DNA of 64,000 bases from positions 6,250,001 to 6,314,000 of the forward strand of contig NZ_CP109171.1 in NCBI RefSeq assembly GCF_036246005.1, in the 5' to 3' direction. The stretch is from Streptomyces sp. NBC_01723. Its GTDB lineage: Bacteria; Actinomycetota; Actinomycetes; Streptomycetales; Streptomycetaceae. The notes under the pieces are model-generated. The model worked only from the letters and a program-made list of their open reading frames with translations. It ran no database searches and was not told the DNA's origin. Below, piece by piece: positions 1 to 8,765 of the stretch. Both the position numbers and the translations under genes were made by a program. The stretch's first letter is position 1, and each line of letters opens with the position of its first letter.

Positions 1-1
1 C

Positions 2-55
2 GACACCGGGGCCAACGCCGTGCGAGCGGCACTCTTCTGCGTGGAACCGGCGTGA
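2..55 (+). CDS. C-terminal end of an unidentified gene (partial)
   Basis: An open frame enters from the left edge and ends in TGA at 53-55. It reads DTGANAVRAALFCVEPA before the stop. The stop overlaps the GTG start of the LacI gene (GTGA), which is typical of translationally coupled genes. Too little is present to assign a function. Confidence 0.45.
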   Translation, partial: DTGANAVRAALFCVEPA

Positions 56-1080
56 GCGGACAGTCCGTACGCGTCACCATCAAGGAGGTGGCCGCGGCCG
101 CCGGCGTGTCCAAGGGGGCCGTCTCCCTGGCCTTTAACGACAAGCCGGGGGTCTCGGACGCCACCCGGGAGCGGATCTTCGCGGTGGCCCGGCAGCTCGG
201 CTGGGCTCCGAACTCCTCGGCCCGCAGCCTGTCGCGCCAGTCGGTGGACACCGTCGGGCTGGCGATCTGCCGGCCTGCCCGGCTGCTGGGCCTGGAGCCC
301 TTCTACATGGAGTTCGTCTCCGGCATCGAGAGCGTGCTGGCCGAACGCGACTGCTCCCTGCTGCTGCGTCTGGTCGGCTCGCTCGACGAGGAGATCGGGC
401 TGCAGGAGCGCTGGTGGCGGGAGCGGCAGGTAGGGGGCTCGATCCTGGTCGACTTCCATCAGGAGGATCCCCGGATCGCTCCGCTGCGGCACATCGGCCT
501 CCCGGCCGTGGCTGTCGGCCACCCGTCCCTCACCGGCGGGTTCCCATCGGTGTGGACCGACGACGCCGCCGCCGTCGCCGAGGCGGTGCGCTACCTCGCG
601 GTGCTGGGGCACCGGCGCATCGCACACGTGGGCGGCCCCCACGGGCTCGGACACAGCGCCATCCGGACGACCGCGTTCGAGCAGACCATGGCCGAACTCG
701 GCCTGGAGCGAGGGCCGCACATCGAGACGGGATTCTCGGGCGAGGACGGCGCACGCGCCACCCGCTCCCTGCTGCTGTCCGCCGGGCGCCCCACGGCCAT
801 CCTCTACGACAACGACATCATGGCGGTCGCCGGACTCGGTGTCGCCGCCGAGATGGGCGTCTCCGTGCCGGACGACGTGTCGCTGCTGGCATGGGACGAC
901 TCCCAGTTGTGCCGGCTGACGCATCCGACGCTGTCGGCGATGAGCCACGACGTGCACGGCTTCGGGGCGCAGGTGGCGCGGGTGCTGTTCGAGGTGCTGG
1001 CCGGTCACGACGTGACGTCCAGGCCCGTCGCGACACCGTCACTGGTGCCGCGGGCGTCGACCGCCCCACCTCCTTCGTAG
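52..1080 (+). CDS. LacI/GalR-family transcriptional regulator
   Basis: A 342-aa sugar-responsive repressor. An N-terminal LacI helix-turn-helix (about residues 8-60, VTIKEVAAAAGVSKGAVSLA) is followed by the hinge (NSSARSLS) and a periplasmic-binding-protein-like effector domain, including the late motif DDVSLLAWDD typical of the family. The GTG start overlaps the stop of the upstream gene. Length and layout are normal for LacI. The nearest downstream gene encodes a secreted mannanase preceded by a dyad with a central CG, as LacI operators have. Control of that gene and of the Endo H-like gene is my inference; the sugar effector is unknown. Confidence 0.93.
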   Translation: MSGQSVRVTIKEVAAAAGVSKGAVSLAFNDKPGVSDATRERIFAVARQLGWAPNSSARSLSRQSVDTVGLAICRPARLLGLEPFYMEFVSGIESVLAERDCSLLLRLVGSLDEEIGLQERWWRERQVGGSILVDFHQEDPRIAPLRHIGLPAVAVGHPSLTGGFPSVWTDDAAAVAEAVRYLAVLGHRRIAHVGGPHGLGHSAIRTTAFEQTMAELGLERGPHIETGFSGEDGARATRSLLLSAGRPTAILYDNDIMAVAGLGVAAEMGVSVPDDVSLLAWDDSQLCRLTHPTLSAMSHDVHGFGAQVARVLFEVLAGHDVTSRPVATPSLVPRASTAPPPS

Positions 1081-1099
1081 GGGCGTAAGTCGAGGACCG

Positions 1100-1126
1100 A
1101 GGGGCGCGGCGCCATGCCGCGCCCCT
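1100..1126 (+). terminator. Intrinsic terminator after the LacI gene
   Basis: A perfect 11-bp inverted repeat (AGGGGCGCGGC / GCCGCGCCCCT) with a 5-nt loop lies 19 bp after the LacI stop. There is no long T-tract, which is usual in Streptomyces. Confidence 0.75.
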
Positions 1127-1529
1127 TCGCGTGCCGTCGAGTCCTGGGGGTGACCATGCACAGCGGCACTCCCGTTCGGAGGATGACTTGCATGTACCGG
1201 TTAATCGAGAAGGAACGTAGAGGCGCCTGCTACGACTGTCAATCAATCGTGCAGAGTGCCTTCCTGCTGCTGAATGTCCAATCGTGGACGCCTCTTGGTA
1301 TTGGGCAGCTGATTTAGCGGTTTAGCTCTCAAGGGGTTCGATGCTCGCTGAAGTGAATCGTGAACCGCCTATTGACATGGATGGAACATCCGATGCCTCA
1401 TGGTGTGGCGCTGGGCGGTCGCAGCCCTCTTCCGGCCGCCTCGACGACCCGTCGCACCGTTTGTACGGCGCCTGCTCCGCAACCTCCGACGCCCGTGAGG
1501 GCCTGTGCCGGGCGGCATGTTCCACCGTC
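1127..1529. other. Non-coding leader region upstream of the mannanase gene
   Basis: About 400 bp without a convincing gene. The short open frames here lack ribosome-binding sites and family features. A TTGACA hexamer at 1372-1377 could be a -35 element but I see no good -10 partner. A small dyad (GGATG..CATCC) lies just after it. The stretch is less GC-rich than its surroundings, consistent with a promoter region. Confidence 0.5.
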
Positions 1530-1543
1530 TGACATCGTTGTCA
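1530..1543. promoter_or_regulatory. Candidate LacI-type operator upstream of the mannanase
   Basis: TGACATCGTTGTCA is a near-perfect dyad (TGACA/TGTCA arms, central CG) 17 bp before the mannanase start. The 12-bp core GACATCGTTGTC recurs at 9741-9752 and 10707-10718 around the Endo H-like gene. Assignment to the LacI protein at 52-1080 is inference. Confidence 0.6.
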
Positions 1544-1560
1544 TTCACCTGAGGAGACAC

Positions 1561-2826
1561 ATGGGAAAGCCAAGAAGCACGCTCATCACGACGGCGGGGA
1601 TGGCGTTCGCCGCCGTCCTCGGGCTGCTGTTCTCACTCGCCGGGCCGTGCACCGGCAAGGCTGAGGCGGCGGAAGGCGGTATCCACGTCGGCGACGGACG
1701 CGTCGTTGAGGGCAACGGCAACGCGTTCGTCATGCGCGGGGTCAACCATGCCTACACCTGGTACCCCGAGCAGACCGGCTCCATCGCCGACATCGCGGCC
1801 AAGGGCGCCAACACCGTCCGCGTCGTGCTCGGCAGTGGCGGCCGCTGGACGAGGACGAGCGCGTCCGAGGTCTCCACGCTCATCGGCCAGTGCAAGGCGA
1901 ACAAGGTCATCTGCGTCCTGGAGGTCCACGACACCACCGGGTACGGCGAGGACGGCGCTGCTACCAGCCTGGACCAGGCCGCCGACTACTGGATCAGCGT
2001 GAAGGGCGCGCTGGAGGGCCAGGAGGACTACGTCGTCGTCAACATCGGCAACGAGCCCTTCGGCAACACGAACTACACCGCGTGGACCGATGCCACCAAG
2101 TCGGCCATCGGCAAGCTCCGCGGCGCCGGCATCGACCACGCCCTGATGGTGGACGCGCCCAACTGGGGCCAGGACTGGTCCGGCACGATGCGGTCCAACG
2201 CGGCCTCGGTGTTCGCCTCCGACCCCGACCGCAACACCATCTTTTCCATCCACATGTACGGGGTCTACGACACCGCGACCGAGGTGCGGGACTACCTCAA
2301 CGCCTTCGCCGGCAACGGACTGCCCATCGTCGTAGGCGAGTTCGGCGACCAGCACAGCGACGGCAACCCCGACGAGGACGCGATCATGGCGACGGCCCAG
2401 TCCCTCGGCGTCGGCTACATCGGCTGGTCGTGGAGCGGCAACGGCAGCGGTGTCGAGTACCTCGACATGGTCAACGGCTTCGACCCGAACTCGCTGACCA
2501 GCTGGGGCGACCGCTTCTTCAACGGCAGCAACGGGATCGCCGCCACGTCCAAGACGGCCACGGTGTACAGCGACGGTGGCGACGACGGCGGCACGGGCGG
2601 TACCGCGCCCAACGGTTACCCGTACTGCGTGAACGGCGGTGCCTCCGACCCGGACGGTGACGGGTGGGGCTGGGAGAACAACAGCTCGTGCGTGGTCCCC
2701 GGCGGCCTCGCGCCCAACGGTTACCCGTACTGCGTGGACGGCGGTGCCTCCGACCCGGACGGTGACGGGTGGGGCTGGGAGAGCAGCCGTTCCTGTGTCG
2801 TCCGGGGCGGCGCTGCGGATCGCTGA
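1561..2826 (+). CDS. Secreted GH5 endo-beta-mannanase with two CBM10-like modules
   Basis: A 421-aa exported glycoside hydrolase. It starts at the ATG preceded by GAGGAGA; the longer open frame upstream lacks a signal-peptide start. Residues 1-37 form a signal peptide (hydrophobic core, cleavage near AEA-A). The catalytic domain (about 38-335) shows the GH5 acid/base NEP (Glu165) and nucleophile GEF (Glu260). It most resembles actinobacterial mannanases of the GH5_8 type, but cellulase activity cannot be excluded. A Gly/Asp-rich linker leads to two copies of a roughly 30-residue module (NGYPYC...GWGWE...SCVV) resembling CBM10. Regulation is probably by the LacI protein through the operator at 1530-1543. 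Confidence 0.88.
   Translation: MGKPRSTLITTAGMAFAAVLGLLFSLAGPCTGKAEAAEGGIHVGDGRVVEGNGNAFVMRGVNHAYTWYPEQTGSIADIAAKGANTVRVVLGSGGRWTRTSASEVSTLIGQCKANKVICVLEVHDTTGYGEDGAATSLDQAADYWISVKGALEGQEDYVVVNIGNEPFGNTNYTAWTDATKSAIGKLRGAGIDHALMVDAPNWGQDWSGTMRSNAASVFASDPDRNTIFSIHMYGVYDTATEVRDYLNAFAGNGLPIVVGEFGDQHSDGNPDEDAIMATAQSLGVGYIGWSWSGNGSGVEYLDMVNGFDPNSLTSWGDRFFNGSNGIAATSKTATVYSDGGDDGGTGGTAPNGYPYCVNGGASDPDGDGWGWENNSSCVVPGGLAPNGYPYCVDGGASDPDGDGWGWESSRSCVVRGGAADR
2605..2782 (+). repeat. Tandem duplication encoding the two CBM modules
   Basis: Bases 2605-2677 and 2710-2782 are identical except for one position (A versus G). The period is 105 bp. Near-identity at the DNA level, including third positions, indicates a recent duplication or gene conversion inside the mannanase gene. 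Confidence 0.85.
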
Positions 2827-2944
2827 CCGGGGGATGAGGTGATGCCTCGCCCAAGGGAAGGCCCAGGGGCGGGGCATCAGTGAGAGTTCGCGCCACGGCG
2901 TGAGACCACTCGCCGTACCCGGCGGTTGTTCGGCCTGGTCGGCG

Positions 2945-3440
2945 TCAGTGATGGAAGGCCAAGCCCGAGATGATCATGTCCTTCCTGCGGTCGACGAGGA
3001 ACAGATAGCCGTCCTCCCGCATCCACGCGAGGTCTCCGGTGTGCACCTAGCCGTCCCGGACGGTCTCCGCGGACAGCGTGGGCTCTTTCCAGTACTCGCG
3101 CACGCAGTCGGGCCCCCGCACGACGACCTCTCCGATCTCGCGGGGTCTCAGCTCCCGGCCCGCCTCGTCGACGACGCGTATCTCGGTGTCGTACGCGGCG
3201 GGCCCGCACGACTGGAGCAGCTCGGGGTCCTCCTTCACCGCGCGGGCGATCTCCCCGCTGCTCAGAGCCGCGACCACGCTGGTGGTCTTCACAGAGGCCG
3301 TATCCCTGGGCGACGACCGGGCCGAAGCGTCCGCAGCCCCGGCGGGGTGCCCGTCGCCGCGACGATGCCGAACACCGCGCCCCGCTGGAGCGGCGGGACG
3401 ACGGCCGACGCCCCGTGCACGTCCCCGTGACGTGCGCGGG
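2945..3440 (-). pseudogene. Acyl-CoA/AMP-ligase (ANL superfamily) remnant
   Basis: On the minus strand a frame encodes the C-terminal half of an AMP-binding domain: EIRVVDEAGRELRPREIGEV, then VVRGPDCVREYWKEP, then [20 protein letters not shown] and KDMIISG. The conserved GD and DRRKD motifs are intact. A TAG at 3046-3048 interrupts the frame between VRDG and VHTGD, and the protein ends shortly after KDMIISG, so the Lys-bearing C-terminal subdomain is missing. The N-terminal half is absent, or survives only as unrecognisable out-of-frame sequence to about 3440. Non-functional. Confidence 0.8.
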
Positions 3441-3462
3441 AGCATCTTCTAGGGTCGCTCAT

Positions 3463-4128
3463 ATGATGATCGACGCCGAAGCCGCCGGCTTGCTGTTCGA
3501 TTCCCTCCAGGCGGACGCCCTCACCAGCCCGGACCAGCTGCGCGAGCTCTACCCGCAGCCGAACCAGAACGCCCTGCGCAAGGAGATCGACCACCTCACC
3601 GAGGAGACCCGGGCACTGATCGGCTGTTCCTCACTCGTGTTCATCGGCAGTGCGGACCACGAAGGCCGGGCGGATGTGACGCCGCGTGGCGGCCCGGCCG
3701 GGTTCGTCTCGGTGCTGGACGAGCAGACCCTGGTCATCCCCGACGCAACCGGCAACAAGCGGCTCGACACCCTGCACAACGTGCTGGAAACCGGACGCGT
3801 CGGGCTGCTCTTCCTCATCCCGGGCCGCCCGACCACCCTGCGGGTCAACGGCCGCGCCTGTGTTTCCACGCGCCCGGAGCTGCTGGCCCAACTCACTCCA
3901 GTTGGGAAACCCCCGGTCACAGCGCTTGTGGTGCATGCCGAACAGGTCTATCCGCACTGCCCGAAGTCACTGATGCGCGCCAACGCCTGGCGACCGGAGC
4001 AGTGGCTGCCTGCCGACGCCCAGCCGAGCAGCGCCGAGGTGATACTGGCCCAAATGAACCTGCCCGGCCTGACCCTGGAACAGATCGAGGAGGCCGAAAG
4101 GGAATCACTGCGCCTGCGCTACGAATGA
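3463..4128 (+). CDS. PPOX-class (pyridoxamine 5'-phosphate oxidase-like) flavin-fold protein
   Basis: A 221-aa cytosolic protein with the split-barrel fold that binds FMN, haem or F420. The core GCSSLVFIGSADHEGRADVT, PRGGPAGFV and IPDATGNKRLDTL matches the MSMEG_1061-like PPOX subfamily. The start is the first ATG of ATGATG at 3463; 3466 is equally possible. It is convergent with the NIPSNAP gene 46 bp downstream. The substrate is unknown. Confidence 0.85.
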   Translation: MMIDAEAAGLLFDSLQADALTSPDQLRELYPQPNQNALRKEIDHLTEETRALIGCSSLVFIGSADHEGRADVTPRGGPAGFVSVLDEQTLVIPDATGNKRLDTLHNVLETGRVGLLFLIPGRPTTLRVNGRACVSTRPELLAQLTPVGKPPVTALVVHAEQVYPHCPKSLMRANAWRPEQWLPADAQPSSAEVILAQMNLPGLTLEQIEEAERESLRLRYE

Positions 4129-4174
4129 ATCCACGACGCGGACGGGTCGGCAGGCTCGTGGTCAACGGTTTTCG

Positions 4175-4726
4175 TCAGCAGGGCTTCACGGGCTCCAGCC
4201 GCAGCCGTTGGGCCGGCCAGGGCGGTGGTTCGGCCGGGCCGAACCACACCCGGACATCCTCCCCGGTGCGGACGGGCAGGCGGGGGAAGTCGTTCTCGGC
4301 GTGCTCGGTGCGGTGCAGCGCGTGGGCCCGGCCCAGGTGCCGTGCCGAGTAGGCGTCGAAGTCGCCGGCGTCAGTGGGACGGCAGACGGTCGCGAGCACC
4401 TCACCCGTCCCCGGCTCCGGTGTGTAGCCCGGGCCGCGCAGCAGCAGGACGTCGTCGCTGTCGGCCATGGTGGCGTTGGCGGTGTCACGGTGCTCCCGCC
4501 AGACCGGGCCGGTGTAGAACGCCTCCAGCGCCCGCCGGCGGTGCGCCATGTCGGGGAACGCGCGCAGCCAGACGAAGCGGTCCTGGTCGTCCAGGTCGCG
4601 GAACCGCCCGCCGACGGTGATGCCGGCCGCCTGCTGACCGGTCACGAACTCGCGCTCGAACAGCTCGATCAGCGTCTCGCGGGCGCCGGGATGCAGGGTG
4701 TACTGCCGGAGTTCCACGATGCTCAT
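4175..4726 (-). CDS. NIPSNAP family protein
   Basis: A 183-aa protein with the dimeric alpha/beta-barrel NIPSNAP fold: the N-terminal VELRQYTLHPG and ELFEREFV and the later FVWLRAFPDM are characteristic. The start at 4726 directly overlaps the stop of a 17-codon upstream ORF (ATGA). It diverges from the WYL regulator gene and probably shares its operator, so it is the likely target of that regulator. Its biochemical role is unknown; the fold is often linked to small-molecule or stress functions. Confidence 0.85.
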   Translation of the reverse strand: MSIVELRQYTLHPGARETLIELFEREFVTGQQAAGITVGGRFRDLDDQDRFVWLRAFPDMAHRRRALEAFYTGPVWREHRDTANATMADSDDVLLLRGPGYTPEPGTGEVLATVCRPTDAGDFDAYSARHLGRAHALHRTEHAENDFPRLPVRTGEDVRVWFGPAEPPPWPAQRLRLEPVKPC

Positions 4727-4776
4727 GCGGTGGCCTGCCCCATGCGGGTGAGGTCCGTCGTCCAGTTGTCGCTCAT
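4723..4776 (-). CDS. 17-aa upstream ORF coupled to the NIPSNAP gene
   Basis: ATG at 4774-4776 opens a 17-codon frame (MSDNWTTDLTRMGQATA) whose TGA overlaps the NIPSNAP ATG. It could be a translated leader that couples NIPSNAP translation. No clear Shine-Dalgarno precedes it, and it may be chance. Confidence 0.35.
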   Translation of the reverse strand: MSDNWTTDLTRMGQATA

Positions 4777-4805
4777 GCTTCGCAGAGTAGGAGCGGTCCG
4801 CTGAC

Positions 4806-4822
4806 ATCCACTGTCAGTGGAT
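4806..4822. promoter_or_regulatory. Palindromic operator between NIPSNAP and WYL-regulator genes
   Basis: ATCCACTGTCAGTGGAT is a perfect 8-1-8 palindrome, 10 bp before the regulator start and in the divergent promoter region. This is the usual position for the autoregulatory site of YafY-type regulators. Confidence 0.7.
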
Positions 4823-4832
4823 ACTGAGCGGT

Positions 4833-5762
4833 ATGCGTGCGAGCCGGCTGGTCACCCTGCTTCTGCTGCTCCAGAACCGGGGCCGGATGACGGCCCGGCA
4901 GCTGGCCGACGAACTGGGGGTCTCCGTCCGGACGGTCTACCGGGACGTCGACGCCCTCGGCGCCGCGGGTATCCCGCTGTACGGCGCCGCCGGCCACGCC
5001 GGCGGCTACCGGCTGGTCGACGGCTACCGGACCCGCCTCACCGGCCTGACCGTGGACGAGGCGCAGGCCGCGTTCCTCGTCGCACTCCCCGGCGCCGCCG
5101 CGGAACTCGGCCTCGGCGAGGCCCTCGCCGGCGCCCTGCTGAAGCTGCGGACCGCCCTTCCGGCGGAGCTGCGCGAGCATGCCGAGCGGATCCAGGCAGG
5201 TTTCCTTCTCGACGCCCCCGGCTGGTACGGCGACGTCGACCCAGTTCCTCACCTGGCCGCGGTCGCCGCCGCGGTGTGGGCGCGGCGGGCGGTGGTGCTG
5301 CGGTACCGGCGCTGGCGGGCGCCGGAGGAGATCGAGCGAAGGGTGGAGCCGTACGGGCTCGTCCTCAAGGCAGGCCGCTGGTACCTGGTCGCCGGTGGGC
5401 CGTCCGGGATCCGCACCTACCGGGTCGACCAGATCCTGGGAGTCCGGCCGCTGGCGGAGGAGTTCGTCATCCCGGACGGGTTCGACCTGGCCGGATGCTG
5501 GAAGGTCTTTCTGGCCGACTTCCGAGCGCGACTGCACACCGCGGACGCCCTGGTGCGGCTCACCCCCGAGGGCGCTCGCCGTCTCGGTGTGACACCCGCG
5601 GGGGACGGATGGACGGAGGTCCGCGTGCCCATCGAGTCGATCGACCACGCCCACCGGGACTTCCTGCGGCTGGGCGCCGACGTCGAGGTCCTGGCACCCG
5701 CCGAACTACGCGACCGCATCGCCGAGACGGCACGAACCCTGGCCACTCGCTACGAAGGGTGA
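4833..5762 (+). CDS. YafY-type WYL-domain transcriptional regulator
   Basis: A 309-aa DNA-binding regulator. The N-terminal DeoR/HTH_11 domain (RMTARQLADELGVSVRTVYR) is followed by a helical linker and a WYL ligand-sensing domain. RRVEPYGLVLKAGRWYLVAG contains the W-Y-L signature, and the domain is followed by a WCX-like C-terminal extension. Such proteins often control a divergent single gene, here the NIPSNAP gene, via the palindrome just upstream. The ligand is unknown. Confidence 0.92.
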   Translation: MRASRLVTLLLLLQNRGRMTARQLADELGVSVRTVYRDVDALGAAGIPLYGAAGHAGGYRLVDGYRTRLTGLTVDEAQAAFLVALPGAAAELGLGEALAGALLKLRTALPAELREHAERIQAGFLLDAPGWYGDVDPVPHLAAVAAAVWARRAVVLRYRRWRAPEEIERRVEPYGLVLKAGRWYLVAGGPSGIRTYRVDQILGVRPLAEEFVIPDGFDLAGCWKVFLADFRARLHTADALVRLTPEGARRLGVTPAGDGWTEVRVPIESIDHAHRDFLRLGADVEVLAPAELRDRIAETARTLATRYEG

Positions 5763-5993
5763 CGCTGCCGTGCCGTCGGCCCTCGCCCCTCTTCGCCCAG
5801 GTCGTGCCGCCGTGGCGCGCGAGACGGGACAGGGGTTCCGCACCTCATGGCATACGTCAAGCTGCGGGCCGTCACTGAGGGTGATTCTCTGGAGGGGGCC
5901 TGCTGACGCCTGTACCGTTGATGACAGTTGCCGCCCCGCAGCGACCGCGACAGGCAGGAGGATTCGGGAGACCCGCCGGGATTCCCGAAGGTG

Positions 5994-7616
5994 ATGGACG
6001 TTCCCGCCCCGTTCACGCGCGACGTGGTCCGAGCCCAGGTCATCGACCTGGACCGGGTGCCGCACGCCGCTGTGACGCTCGCGCCCGACGGATCGCTCGT
6101 CGGTCTCAACGCACGGGCCGGACGCCTCCTCGACGGTGGAGGCCCGGCCGCTGTGCCGGCCTGGCTCGCCGAGGCACACCGCCGCCTGAGCGGTTCCGGC
6201 GACGCGGCCGACGGGTGCTGCTCCGGACCGGTGGGTGACCGGCACGTCGAGGCCCGTCCGGTACCGGAAGGCGACGGCAGCGTCGTCTGGTGGCTGCTGG
6301 ACGTCACCGACCGGGTGCGCGCCGAACGCGACCTGCGGGAGGAACGCGAGCGCTCCGCGGTCCTCGCGGAGGTCTCCACCGCCCTGGTGTCCGCTCTGAA
6401 CGCCGACCGCTGCCTGGAGCTGACGGCACGCACCGCGGCGGACCACCTGGCCGAGGCGGCCGTCGTCGTCACTCCTGCCGGAGGCGGCCGGCACACCCTC
6501 GCCCTGGCCCGGCGCGACGGCCCCGTCACCATGACCCGGCAGGCCATCGATCCCACGGCGCTGCCAGGTCTGGCGGACGCCCTCGCCGGATTCCCGCCGG
6601 TCACCGCCTGCTGGATACCTCCGGGCGACCTGCCGTCCTGGGCCCGCGTCGCGGAGCTGCCCGCACCCGTGCGGTCCGTCAGCGTCACGCCGCTTCCCGG
6701 GCACGGCGAGTCGGCAGGGGCGCTGGTCCTGCTCCGTACCGCCTCCAGGGCGTCCTTCACCCCCGCCGAGGAAGAGTTCGCGCGGTCGTTCGCGGTGCGG
6801 GCGGGCGCGGCGCTGTCCTCCGCCCGTGCCTTCGCCGAGCAGGCGGACATCTCCTCCGTCCTCACGCGTGACCTGCTGCCGCCGGTCCTCGGACCGCTCC
6901 GCGGAGTCGAGTACGCGGGTGCCTACCGGGCGGCGCAGGACGCCGATCAGGTCGGCGGTGACTTCTACGACGTCCATCCGGGCGCCGCCGACGGGGACGA
7001 GACACTCGTGGTCCTGGGCGATGTGGCGGGCAAGGGACTCGAGGCCGCCGTCCTCACCGGACGCATGCGCAGCACGCTGCAGGCCCTGCTGCCCTTCACC
7101 GGGGACCACGGACGGGTCCTGAGCCTGCTCAACCAGTCCGTGCTGATCTCTCGGCACAACCGCTTCGCCACCCTTGTCCTGGCCTCGGTGCGCGTTACCC
7201 CGGGCGGTGTGATGCTCCGTGTGACGAGCGCCGGGCACCCGCCGCCGCTGGTCGTACGGTTCGACGGCACCGTGGAGGAGGTGCCCACCCGCGGCATGGC
7301 GGTCGGCGTGGTGGCGCAGGTGACCTCGCGGACGGCCGAGATCGTGCTCGGACCGGGTGACACCTGCCTGCTGTACACCGACGGGGTCACCGAAGCCCGC
7401 GGGGGTCCCTTCGGAGACGAGTTCTTCGGCGAGGCGCGCCTGGCCAAGGTCCTCACCGAATGCGGCGGCATGCTGCCCCACGCGGTGGTGGAGCGGGTGC
7501 AGATGGTCACCGGTGAGTGGATCCGCGGGGGGCAGCACGACGACATCGCCACCGTCGCCGTCGGCGCTCCCCGTACCGACGGCTCCCCGGATCTGGCGTC
7601 CGAGGACGGGACGTGA
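5994..7616 (+). CDS. SpoIIE-type PP2C serine phosphatase with PAS-like and GAF-like sensor domains
   Basis: A 540-aa signalling phosphatase, probably acting on an anti-sigma-factor antagonist. An N-terminal PAS-like segment (about 1-110) and a GAF-like segment (about 125-290) precede a PPM/SpoIIE catalytic domain. That domain has the metal-binding motifs DQVGGDFYDV, LGDVAGKGLEA, LLYTDGVTEAR and QHDDIATVAV. GTG at 5991 immediately before the chosen ATG is an alternative start. Its stop overlaps the start of the B12-binding protein gene (GTGA), so the two are co-translated and probably one pathway. The 230 bp upstream holds no gene I can support. Confidence 0.9.
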   Translation: MDVPAPFTRDVVRAQVIDLDRVPHAAVTLAPDGSLVGLNARAGRLLDGGGPAAVPAWLAEAHRRLSGSGDAADGCCSGPVGDRHVEARPVPEGDGSVVWWLLDVTDRVRAERDLREERERSAVLAEVSTALVSALNADRCLELTARTAADHLAEAAVVVTPAGGGRHTLALARRDGPVTMTRQAIDPTALPGLADALAGFPPVTACWIPPGDLPSWARVAELPAPVRSVSVTPLPGHGESAGALVLLRTASRASFTPAEEEFARSFAVRAGAALSSARAFAEQADISSVLTRDLLPPVLGPLRGVEYAGAYRAAQDADQVGGDFYDVHPGAADGDETLVVLGDVAGKGLEAAVLTGRMRSTLQALLPFTGDHGRVLSLLNQSVLISRHNRFATLVLASVRVTPGGVMLRVTSAGHPPPLVVRFDGTVEEVPTRGMAVGVVAQVTSRTAEIVLGPGDTCLLYTDGVTEARGGPFGDEFFGEARLAKVLTECGGMLPHAVVERVQMVTGEWIRGGQHDDIATVAVGAPRTDGSPDLASEDGT

Positions 7617-8671
7617 CCGGGACGGAGCTGGACGCGCTGCGTGACGACCTGTGGCAGGCGGTGGTCCGCGGTGACGAGGGCACCGCACAGGCACTGGTCC
7701 GGCAGGCCCGCACGTCGGGCGTCGACCCCGAGACGCTGCTGGTGGACGTCGTGGCCGACACACAACGGCGGATCGGCGCGGCCTGGGCCGCGGGCCGGCT
7801 CACCGTGGCGCGGGAGCACGCCGCGACCGCGATCAACGACCGGGTCGTCACCCTGCTCACGACATCGGACGAAGGCGCGAGGCCCGCACCGCAGCGTGGC
7901 CGCGTGGTGGTGGCCTGCGTGGAGGGGGAGTGGCACGCCCTGCCGGCTCGCCTGGTCACCGGAGTGCTGCGTCTGCGAGGCTGGCGGGTCGACTTCCTCG
8001 GCGCCCAGACACCCGCTCGGCACCTGGTCAGCCACCTGCACCGGTCCACCGCCGACGCCGTGCTGCTGTCCTCGTCGCTGCCGACACGGTTGCCGGCGGC
8101 CCACGCCGCCATCACCGCCTGTCAGGCCGTCGGCATCCCCGTCCTGACGGGCGGCGCCGCCTTCGGGCCTGACGGCCGCTACGCCCGGCTGCTCGGCGCG
8201 GACGGTTGGGCGCCGGGAGCCCAGGAGGCCGCCGACGTCCTGGCGGCCGGACTGGAGCGCCCGGCCAACGCCGCGGCCCGGCACCCCGTCGACGACCTGC
8301 CGCACCTGGCCGACCAGGAGTACGCCCTCGTCACCCGGGCCCGCCCCCGGCTGGTCAATCAGACCTTCGCCGACCTGTCCGACCGGCTTACGGCCGTACG
8401 CCGCTACGACGATCAGCAGCGTGAACGCATCGCCGAGGACCTGGCCCACACGGTGGACTTCCTCGCCGCGGCCCTCTACGTCGACGACACCGACCTCTTC
8501 ACCGGCTTTCTCACGTGGACGGCGGACATCCTCACCGCCCACGGCATCTCCTCCCGGTGCTCGCTGTTGCCGGCTCTGAGCTCGCTCCGGGAACAGCTGC
8601 ACGACTTTCCGCGGGCCCGACGCCTGCTCGACGAGGGAGCCCTCGCACTCGGCGACCCTGCGGTCCGGTGA
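7613..8671 (+). CDS. Cobalamin-binding-domain sensor protein
   Basis: A 352-aa protein. The N-terminal helical B12-cap-like region (AAWAAGRLTVAREHAAT, about 55-75) and a Rossmann-like B12-binding domain (about 100-220) resemble CarH and methionine-synthase modules. The histidine of EGEWHALP sits where the cobalt-ligating His of DxHxxG or ERHxLG is expected. The family glycine is replaced, so B12 binding is likely but not certain. The C-terminal 120 residues are helical and unassigned. It is translationally coupled to the SpoIIE phosphatase, which suggests it supplies a light or redox/B12 input to that pathway (inference). Confidence 0.8.
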   Translation: MTGTELDALRDDLWQAVVRGDEGTAQALVRQARTSGVDPETLLVDVVADTQRRIGAAWAAGRLTVAREHAATAINDRVVTLLTTSDEGARPAPQRGRVVVACVEGEWHALPARLVTGVLRLRGWRVDFLGAQTPARHLVSHLHRSTADAVLLSSSLPTRLPAAHAAITACQAVGIPVLTGGAAFGPDGRYARLLGADGWAPGAQEAADVLAAGLERPANAAARHPVDDLPHLADQEYALVTRARPRLVNQTFADLSDRLTAVRRYDDQQRERIAEDLAHTVDFLAAALYVDDTDLFTGFLTWTADILTAHGISSRCSLLPALSSLREQLHDFPRARRLLDEGALALGDPAVR

Positions 8672-8765
8672 CCGTCGGCAGGGGGTGACAGGCGCGCGGC
8701 ATCGCGTACGCACCGCCGTCGTGGCGCTCGCGTGCTCGCTCGGCCGCCGGTGCGCCGTACCAAGG

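Noticed and set aside
1114..1532. Short open frames between LacI and the mannanase
   Set aside because: No ribosome-binding site or family similarity, and one merely extends the mannanase frame upstream of its signal peptide.
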